Shown: in pieces, positions 31,065-37,605 of the stretch
Numbering within the stretch: the first letter of the stretch is position 1
How the letters are laid out: each line of letters starts with the position of its first letter
Origin: JBAZOJ01 sp041648755
Lineage (GTDB): Bacteria > Planctomycetota > B143-G9
Direction: 5' to 3'
DNA length: 37,605 bases
Assembly: GCA_041648755.1 (NCBI GenBank)
Contig: JBAZOJ010000008.1
Coordinates: 1 to 37,605 of the forward strand
Position numbers and translations under genes: made by a program
Notes under the pieces: model-generated
The model's database searches: none
What the model was told of the DNA's origin: nothing
Seen by the model: the letters and a program-made list of their open reading frames with translations, nothing else

Positions 31065-34000
31065 CTACTTTCCGCCTGCTTTTCTCTTGAGCTCGACGAG
31101 ATAATCGGCGATGTCGGTTCGATCGGGGGCAATCTCCAGTGCCTTTGCCTCGACCTCGACTGCCTTGGCAAGGTTGTCATCGGCTGCGTACGCATGAGCC
31201 AGTGTATCCAGCCAATCGGGATTGGAGTAAGCGGTGAGCCTGCACGCTGTAAGCGCATGCTCTATTGCTTCCTTCGGCTTTCTGAAACCGGGATCGGTGG
31301 TAGTGGAATACAGCCACGCCAGATTGTTGTGCGCCTCAGCCAGCAGCGGAGAGATTTCGAGAGACTTCAGGATAGCCGCTTCCGCCTCCTTCAGCCTCTG
31401 CTGAGCCTTATAGATGTTGCCCAGGCCCAGATAGACCAGCGAATCGCGAGAATTGCCAGCGATGCATTTCTTGTAGGCAGCCTCCGCTTCATCGAGCTTT
31501 CCCTGGGCGAAAAGAACGCTGCCCAGGTGGCGCTGAAGCAGGGGATTGGCCGGATCAAGCGCCAAACCCTCGTTAATGACCTTCAAACAGCCTTCGACAT
31601 CGCGCATTGCCATCAGAATGCCTGCCTTATCAATCCTGGCGTCCACGGACTTCGGGTCGGCGGCGATGGCCGAGTCGATCAGTTCCAGAGCCCGCTTGAG
31701 CATTGCCTGGGAGTGCTCGATCGTGTAAACCGCATACAAGGCCAGCGCCTCTGATCTGTCGGCGAGAATGGCCAATTCTTTTTTTCTCGACTCAGCCGCG
31801 TTGGCAATTCCCTCGCGTCCGGATCTAATGCAGTCGAGAGCGACAAGAACCTGGCTCCGCCCCGTCCGGGCGTCAATCAGTTCGTTCTCTTTGACATCGG
31901 GCAATGCGGTAATCTCGAGAATGCACACCCCGATACGTATAAGGGCTTCCGAGTCAGGAGCAATGGCTGTAGCCAGGGAGTATGATCCCTGCGCCTTGCG
32001 GAAATCGCCAGCCTTGAAAGCGACATTCCCATCGGACACAAACTTGCGGACCTTCGCGCGGGCCAAGAGCCCCTGCACTTCTTCTCTCTTCCCGTCAGGC
32101 GCATTCTCCAGCGCCAGGGCAAGAAGCCTCACCGCGTCGTCGAGGCGATCTTCGGCCAGTGCCTTCGAGCCTTCGGCAAATGATTCCGCGTAGACCTTAT
32201 ATCGGCGGCATTTGTCAAGGAGAGATCGCACTTCGGCGGTGTCACTGGAAAGCTGTGCCTGTTTGCAGAATTCCTCGGCAGCCAGGTAGTCACCCTTTGC
32301 CAGTGCTTCTTCAGCTTTCTTCATAAGGCCCTTGTAGCCCATCATTTTCGCGGCCGCATCCATCTTTGCTTTCGTTTCGGCAGACGGGACAAGCTCATCG
32401 GCCTTCTGGTAGAGCGTCAATGCACCGGAAAAATCGCCGGCCTCAAACAGCTTGTCGGCCTGCTCAACCATGCGCTTTGCCTCTGCAGACCTGTCTTTCG
32501 CCTGGGCAGCATCCGCTGCTTTCTTTCGCAGGAGGAGAAGCTTGTTCTGGAATGCCTCGATGAAGCGGCTCCATACGGCCCGTTCGGCATCGGTATCGAG
32601 AACAACCGTCTTCACGGCATCGACTGCCTTCTCCATGCCCGCAACCGCTTCCGCCGGATCCATTCCGTCAGCATCGACAAACGCGGCCATCGCGTTGCGC
32701 AACACAGAAATGTCCGGACGAGCGGCTCCCGCAAGATCGGCAGCCTGAGTGATTGCCTTTCTCGCTCCAGCGAAGTCTTCCTTTCCCAGCAAAACAAAGA
32801 ACTCGGCCCTGAACTGCGAGACCTGCCTGTTCACTCCGAAGTTCTTCAGGAAATCGTCCAGTCGCGCCATGTCGGCATCGAGGCTCGCGCCCGGGAATGC
32901 ATCAGTTTTAAGCGCGAGGAGCATTGTCCTGGCGCGTCGCAGATCATCTTCAGTGGCAGTTCCGTCGGAGATAATTCCGCGCGCCTGCGCGTAGATTGCG
33001 AGCCCGATTTTCAGCTTTTCGAATGGAGCCAGGTTCCGCCGGACGGCATCAGAGAATTCACCTGTCGCGGTTTTGGCCCGCGCGATGAAATCGGAAACGA
33101 ATCTATCGGCAAAAGCCGGAGATGTTGCGATGACTTCCGTTGTCGCCGCCATCGTCGAATTGCAAAATTCGCCAGCCTGGGGCGCAAAAGCGGAATCGGC
33201 AAGAATCGAGTCCAACGCCGACGCCGCCCCTTCGCGATCCGTTCCGCGAATGAGTGACGTGAAGTGCGGAATCATCGACTTCTGGAAGCACGCCAAAGCG
33301 CCGGCAGCCTTGGCTTCGCCGACGGCAATTCCGAGGGAGCGATAGCTGCGCCACAAGGCGATGAATCGGACGGTACCCACCCATCTGGGCAGCATTGCCT
33401 CAAAAACAGAGAGGGAAGCCCTTCCAGCCTTAAGACCGGCCTCCGGCGCGTACCTGTACTGAGTCAATATCGCGACCCCGGCAAGGTCGATAGTAGCGAG
33501 GTCAGGAGAACTGGCATCAAAAGTGCTTGTGAGCTTGCCGACCAGACCGTCGAGGGCGCTGAGCGCGGCTTTTTCGTCCGGAGTGATGCTGAGAACGATC
33601 TGGCAAAGCTGCAATGCGAGCCTGGCCTTGTCGAGGTCGCTCGGATCGCTGAATTCGCGAGCCACCCGGATAATCTCTTCGAATGGCGTCTGCTGCTTCC
33701 AGAGGTCGTAGATCTCGAGCAGCGCGGCAAGTTTCCTCTCGCGCATTTCCTGTTCGACCCGCATCATCGACAGCATACGTGCAAGGCGCGATTCCGCCCC
33801 CTGTCGGTCTGCGGCGACTCCTGCCGCAAAACTCCCGTTCAGCCGGGAATATGCAGATCCTTCAAGCAGCACGGAGAGGTTCTTCGGGGAGATCTCGGCC
33901 ATGCGCGAATAGATGGCCGAAATCCTCGTCACGGATGCGAGGAGCGCATCGAGTTTTCCCGATGCAACGGCACGCGTGGAACCATCGCCCGTGAACAGCC

Positions 34001-36581
34001 CATCCGTGTTTCTGAGAACCTTTTCCTCTTCGACAGCCTTCCGCGCGAGATCCGCGGTCTGGATCTCAAGAGTCTCCGGGTTTCTTATCTTCAGGAAGTC
34101 GTCAAGACGAGCGACATATTCTGTTTTTCGGGGATTTGGCAACCTCGTCAGGGATTCGCGCAAGAAGGTGAGCAGTTCTGAAGCCGCCTGGAACTCGCCC
34201 CTGTCCATTCGCAGCGAGGCGGAGGAGATTCCGGAGTCGACAAATGTCCCGGCCAGGTTGTCGTCCATTGGCGTGATTTCGAACGCCTGTTGTGCGGCAC
34301 CATAGATTTTTTCAGTGTTCGGGGACGGTGAGCGCTTTTCCTGGGCAATACGCGGCAGGAGTACTTCGCGAAGAGAAACGACCTTGTCCTTCGTTCGTTT
34401 CAGCAAATCCGCTGCTCCGCGGTTATCCGGGCTCTTCTCGACTACCCCGCTGAGTTCGGTTATGGCCTCATCGTAGTTGAAATCGGCAAGGTACGCGTTG
34501 GCGCGGGACATCGCCCGTGCCTCGACGATAATGGGCAAGAGAATGAGGGCAGCGATCCCGAGCACCACAATGGCCGCGGAAATCGCTGCGGTGCGCCAGA
34601 AGCGTGGCCGCGGCCGCATAAGGAAGTACTTCATGCGGATGCGCAGAGGCAAGTTTGACGGCAGCCTGTCAGGAATCGCCACGGTGGCTGACAGCGACAG
34701 CGACTTCCATTGCTCTGCAAGGCTGAAATTCCCAATCGACTGCTCATTGGCCAGCATCTTGCGGAACTCAGCGGCAACCTCTCCCGCATTGGCGTAGCGT
34801 TGCTCCGGCTTCTTCTGCATGCACTTCAGGATCAGGTTCTCAAGCACCAAAGGAATGTCGGGGTTGAGCATCTTCGGTGCAACAGGCTTCATGTTCATGT
34901 GTGCAAGGATCAGTTCGGAAACGCCCATCCCCTCAAAGGGAAGCCGTCCCGTCGCCATTTCGTAGAACATGACGCCAAGGGAGTAAATGTCCGATCTGTG
35001 GTCTATATCCTTGTTTCCGGCAAAGCGCTCCGGAGCGGCGTAAGCGACGGTTCCCTTGAAGATCATGGCTTCCGTGGTCTGATAGACCACGGTCTCGGCA
35101 GAGCCTTCCTCGAACTTCGCGAGTCCGAAGTCGGCAAGCTTGGGCTCGCCATCCTTGCTGAGCAGAATGTTCTGTGGCTTGATATCGCGATGAATGATCC
35201 CGCGGAAGCTGCCGGGGGGGAATGCCGCGTACTGAAGGCCATCGCAGATCTTCGCGCCGTACGTGGCGATATCCTTCCAGCCAAGCTTCTTCTGTTTCCT
35301 GATCACCCCGAAGAGGTCTCCGCCTTCGACGAATTCGGTGATCATGTAGTACGTATCGCGGAATTTCTCCAGCCCGAATACCTTCAGAATGTTCTTGTGT
35401 TCGAACTGCTTCGCTGTCTTGCTTTCGCGCGCAAAGATGGCCAGTTGGGTAATGTCGTCGCTGTACTCCTTGAATAGCACCTTGATCGCGTAGACCTTCT
35501 TGTCAATCAGGCTGTCCGCCCGGTAGACTATGCCGAAACCGCCGGAGCCGAGTTCCTTCACCAGCCTGTAATCGCCCAGAACCTTACCCTCAAGCTGGGG
35601 TCTTATACCCGCAAATTGCTTGGAGGGTTTCACATCGATGGCTTCAGGTGAAAGCAGGCCGAGGTTGACGAGCAATTCGGCTGTGGTCAGGCCATCCTCG
35701 CGGCGCGAGACCTCAATTGCCCTGTTTTTCAACTCCTCCTGTACTATGCCCATGTTCTCGAGCGCCCTGAGAACCGACTCTTTTCGCTGTTCCCCTATGG
35801 CCGTCGTGGAGGTCCTGGCACTGACTTCCCGGTCAATCATCTGCCTGAAGCCCTCTGTCTTCTTGTCCCCGAAGATATCAAGGTCACCGGGAGCACCCAC
35901 GGATCTTGTTGCGTCACCGGAACCGATGACAGAGGTCTTCATCTCAACAGGAGATGCGCCCGCCTGAAATGACCCGGTCTGCGCGGAGTACAGGTCCTCG
36001 ACGCGGCGTCTGATCCCCTCATTCTTGGCCAATGCAGCCTTTACCAGGGACTCGTTCTTCGCCCCTCCATCAAGCATGTCAAGGGCCTTAAGTATTGCCG
36101 CGAGGCTCATTCCAGGAAGGGTCGTGGTTTTCTCGAACTCACCAGCCAAGTGCTTTACCTGATCCGCCTGACCGGCGATCTCCAACTCCTTCACTGCGGA
36201 TAGAATCTGTGCAGTGAGAACCGGAGGAATGCCGGGAAGCTCAGAGGCAGTCATGTTGACTGTCTTACCATCGGTCGGCATCTGTATGGTTGCGCCGCTC
36301 GAGGCCGCGGATGTTGCTTCCTCAAGGATAAACTTGACGCCGGAAGCGATCAGGATATCGCCTGCCCTCAGTTTCCCTTCCTTGACAGATCTGCCGTTAT
36401 GGTCTACGGGTGATTCTGCCTTGAAGGAGGCCACTCCCTTGCGCACAGTGACAGCAATGAGCTTTGATGGAACAGAGGATATGCGAATCGAACAATCGGG
36501 CGCGGACCCGATAGTGAAATCGCCTTCGCCAAGATCCACGATTTGCGTCGAGGATGTCCCAACCGTTCTTATGCGCAGCAT
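31065..36581 (-). CDS. Giant FHA-like / Ser-Thr kinase / TPR membrane protein
   Basis: A 1838-residue protein; the start has TAGGAGG four bases upstream. Residues 1-90 form an FHA-like domain that lacks the usual GR and SxxH residues. After a 240-residue linker, a Hanks-type kinase spans about 337-610 with Gly loop GSGGFG (345-350), Lys367, HRD catalytic loop (Asp466, IIHRDIKPQN), DFG (484-486) and APE (516-518). All catalytic residues are present, so it should be active. A membrane helix lies at about 663-687. The remaining 1150 residues are mostly helical and probably periplasmic, with clear TPRs at the end (PANPLLQRHLGSVLFAQGKL, and SLVYLGLGNIYKAQQRLKEA). It heads the operon with four further genes and has a promoter just upstream. 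The ligand and kinase targets are unknown. Confidence 0.93.
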   Translation of the reverse strand: MLRIRTVGTSSTQIVDLGEGDFTIGSAPDCSIRISSVPSKLIAVTVRKGVASFKAESPVDHNGRSVKEGKLRAGDILIASGVKFILEEATSAASSGATIQMPTDGKTVNMTASELPGIPPVLTAQILSAVKELEIAGQADQVKHLAGEFEKTTTLPGMSLAAILKALDMLDGGAKNESLVKAALAKNEGIRRRVEDLYSAQTGSFQAGASPVEMKTSVIGSGDATRSVGAPGDLDIFGDKKTEGFRQMIDREVSARTSTTAIGEQRKESVLRALENMGIVQEELKNRAIEVSRREDGLTTAELLVNLGLLSPEAIDVKPSKQFAGIRPQLEGKVLGDYRLVKELGSGGFGIVYRADSLIDKKVYAIKVLFKEYSDDITQLAIFARESKTAKQFEHKNILKVFGLEKFRDTYYMITEFVEGGDLFGVIRKQKKLGWKDIATYGAKICDGLQYAAFPPGSFRGIIHRDIKPQNILLSKDGEPKLADFGLAKFEEGSAETVVYQTTEAMIFKGTVAYAAPERFAGNKDIDHRSDIYSLGVMFYEMATGRLPFEGMGVSELILAHMNMKPVAPKMLNPDIPLVLENLILKCMQKKPEQRYANAGEVAAEFRKMLANEQSIGNFSLAEQWKSLSLSATVAIPDRLPSNLPLRIRMKYFLMRPRPRFWRTAAISAAIVVLGIAALILLPIIVEARAMSRANAYLADFNYDEAITELSGVVEKSPDNRGAADLLKRTKDKVVSLREVLLPRIAQEKRSPSPNTEKIYGAAQQAFEITPMDDNLAGTFVDSGISSASLRMDRGEFQAASELLTFLRESLTRLPNPRKTEYVARLDDFLKIRNPETLEIQTADLARKAVEEEKVLRNTDGLFTGDGSTRAVASGKLDALLASVTRISAIYSRMAEISPKNLSVLLEGSAYSRLNGSFAAGVAADRQGAESRLARMLSMMRVEQEMRERKLAALLEIYDLWKQQTPFEEIIRVAREFSDPSDLDKARLALQLCQIVLSITPDEKAALSALDGLVGKLTSTFDASSPDLATIDLAGVAILTQYRYAPEAGLKAGRASLSVFEAMLPRWVGTVRFIALWRSYRSLGIAVGEAKAAGALACFQKSMIPHFTSLIRGTDREGAASALDSILADSAFAPQAGEFCNSTMAATTEVIATSPAFADRFVSDFIARAKTATGEFSDAVRRNLAPFEKLKIGLAIYAQARGIISDGTATEDDLRRARTMLLALKTDAFPGASLDADMARLDDFLKNFGVNRQVSQFRAEFFVLLGKEDFAGARKAITQAADLAGAARPDISVLRNAMAAFVDADGMDPAEAVAGMEKAVDAVKTVVLDTDAERAVWSRFIEAFQNKLLLLRKKAADAAQAKDRSAEAKRMVEQADKLFEAGDFSGALTLYQKADELVPSAETKAKMDAAAKMMGYKGLMKKAEEALAKGDYLAAEEFCKQAQLSSDTAEVRSLLDKCRRYKVYAESFAEGSKALAEDRLDDAVRLLALALENAPDGKREEVQGLLARAKVRKFVSDGNVAFKAGDFRKAQGSYSLATAIAPDSEALIRIGVCILEITALPDVKENELIDARTGRSQVLVALDCIRSGREGIANAAESRKKELAILADRSEALALYAVYTIEHSQAMLKRALELIDSAIAADPKSVDARIDKAGILMAMRDVEGCLKVINEGLALDPANPLLQRHLGSVLFAQGKLDEAEAAYKKCIAGNSRDSLVYLGLGNIYKAQQRLKEAEAAILKSLEISPLLAEAHNNLAWLYSTTTDPGFRKPKEAIEHALTACRLTAYSNPDWLDTLAHAYAADDNLAKAVEVEAKALEIAPDRTDIADYLVELKRKAGGK

Positions 36582-36628
36582 TGAGCCTCCTAAATGGCTG
36601 GTCAGGGGTTGCGCTGCAACTATGCGAG

Positions 36629-36657
36629 ATTATACCACAGCGCGTCCGATATCCGAA
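36629..36657 (-). promoter_or_regulatory. Promoter of the kinase operon, overlapping the upstream stop codon
   Basis: On the minus strand a perfect -10 TATAAT (36634-36629) follows a 17-bp spacer after -35-like TTCGGA (36657-36652). The -10 overlaps the TAA stop of the ABC exporter gene (36632-36630). The predicted start near 36622 leaves a leader of about 40 nt before ATG 36581. Confidence 0.6.
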
Positions 36658-37605
36658 TCAGGGGGCGAAGGAGGCTCGGGACATTCGGTGGCTGCTTTGG
36701 TCGCACCCAGTTGAGCATCTACGAGTTCCCGATACACGGGGATCCCCTCGGAAAGAAGCTGGGCATGACGCCCCGTGGCGACTTGCTTTCCGTGGTCGAA
36801 GACGACGATCAAATCAGCATCCTTTACGGACGCGATCCTGTGCGATACCACGAAAATGGTCGTGCCCGGTAACTCCTTCGCAAGTGCAATCCACAGCCGC
36901 GCTTCGGTTGAAGCATCCAAAGCGGAACTGCAGTCGTCAAGTATAAGGACGTCAGGCTTCGTGACAAGTGCGCGGGCAATCGAAAGACGTTGCTTCTGAC
37001 CACCCGACAAGGTCATGCCGCGGTGCCCGACCTTCGTTTGCATGCCTTCAGGGAATGATGTCAGATCGTTGGCGAATTGCGACACTTCGCACGCCCATCG
37101 CACCATCTCCGGCGAAATCCCTTCGCGGCCAAAAATCACGTTGTTCTCCAGAGTCTCGGAGAACAGCAGCGGCTCCTGAGGAACATAGCCGATGCGCTTG
37201 CGGAGCGACTCCAGCCGGAACTGGCGGATGTCCACCCCGTCAACAAGCAGTTTCCCTTCGGTGGCATCGTAGAGCCTCGGCAGCAGTCCCAGCAACGTGG
37301 ATTTTCCGCTTCCCACGGGGCCGACAATCCCTATCTTCTGTCCCCTCCGGACAGTGAAAGTCACTCCGGAGAGAGCCAGATCGGGTCCTCCATCATAGCT
37401 AAAACCCACATTCTCAAATGCAATATCCACATGCAGCGACTTCACGGTCAGCGGCGAACGTTGCTCCCGGACATCCGGCTCATGCTGTTCCAGGGCTTTG
37501 ATTCTCTCAACGGAGACCAAGGTCCTGCGGAAGGATATGAGCAGAAAGCCGATCTCAAAGATCTTGCCCATAACGATCAGCATCGCATAGTAGAAGGAGA
37601 CAAAC
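36630..37605 (-). CDS. ABC exporter half-transporter, C-terminal part (gene continues beyond the window)
   Basis: The frame is open to the window edge, so the N-terminus is missing; about 324 residues are visible. The first 30 belong to the last helix of the membrane domain (FVSFYYAMLIVMG), then a linker and a complete nucleotide-binding domain: Walker A GPVGSGKST, Q-loop VPQEPLLF, X-loop TKVGHRG, signature LSGGQKQR, Walker B VLILDDCSSALD and H-loop VVSHRI. The catalytic Glu after Walker B is Asp (LDD), as in degenerate halves of heterodimeric exporters such as TM287 or MdlA-type proteins. A second half-transporter gene is therefore expected upstream. The substrate is unknown. It lies upstream of the kinase operon in the same direction, but that operon has its own promoter. 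Confidence 0.92.
   Translation of the reverse strand, partial: FVSFYYAMLIVMGKIFEIGFLLISFRRTLVSVERIKALEQHEPDVREQRSPLTVKSLHVDIAFENVGFSYDGGPDLALSGVTFTVRRGQKIGIVGPVGSGKSTLLGLLPRLYDATEGKLLVDGVDIRQFRLESLRKRIGYVPQEPLLFSETLENNVIFGREGISPEMVRWACEVSQFANDLTSFPEGMQTKVGHRGMTLSGGQKQRLSIARALVTKPDVLILDDCSSALDASTEARLWIALAKELPGTTIFVVSHRIASVKDADLIVVFDHGKQVATGRHAQLLSEGIPVYRELVDAQLGATKAATECPEPPSPPDSDIGRAVV

Overview
The window is a GC-rich chromosomal segment from a Gram-negative (diderm) bacterium. It carries TonB, ExbB and ExbD, two outer-membrane TonB-dependent receptors, a lipoprotein, and a tRNA with an encoded CCA end. A very large FHA-like/Ser-Thr kinase/TPR protein, DnaJ-type zinc repeats and a prenyltransferase-like alpha-toroid protein would fit an environmental lineage such as the PVC group or another poorly cultured phylum. 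The sequence alone does not settle the taxon.

Left part (1-22353) is one functional neighbourhood. On the minus strand, read right to left, are two copies of the same cassette: receptor, ABC ATPase, 927-residue FtsX-type permease (18351-12554, closed by a terminator, then 12106-6354). They are followed by a membrane-anchored prenyltransferase/squalene-cyclase-like repeat protein (6271-5099) and a complete TonB energy module in the gene order known from the Vibrio/Shewanella TonB2 loci: DUF3450, TtpC-like long ExbB, ExbB, ExbD, TonB, TPR protein (4946 to beyond position 1). A third ATPase/permease pair without a receptor is transcribed divergently (18809-22353, terminator at 22389-22437). The inferred picture is an outer-membrane uptake or exchange system in which proton-motive force (TonB) and cytoplasmic ATP (FtsX-type mechanotransmission ABC) act on the same receptors. 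The pairing of siderophore-type receptors with YbbAP/MacB-like rather than importer-type ABC proteins is the most unusual thing here.

Middle (22389-27204): a CAU-anticodon tRNA (minus strand) with its own promoter and a strong terminator, then a hybrid sensor histidine kinase (plus strand, good sigma70-type promoter), then about 920 bp of non-coding DNA made of short repeated and palindromic modules.

Right part (27205-37605, all minus strand): a C-terminal piece of an ABC exporter half-transporter with a degenerate catalytic residue. A promoter overlaps its stop codon, and after it comes a tightly packed operon: FHA-like/kinase/TPR protein (1838 aa), an unrecognised secreted protein, a TPR lipoprotein, a YacG-like zinc protein, and a membrane protein with twelve CxxC motifs. 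This looks like a signalling operon of unknown output.

A fragment of coding-like sequence on the plus strand between the two receptor cassettes (12192-12383) reads like the tail of a HEAT-repeat protein and is probably a gene remnant.
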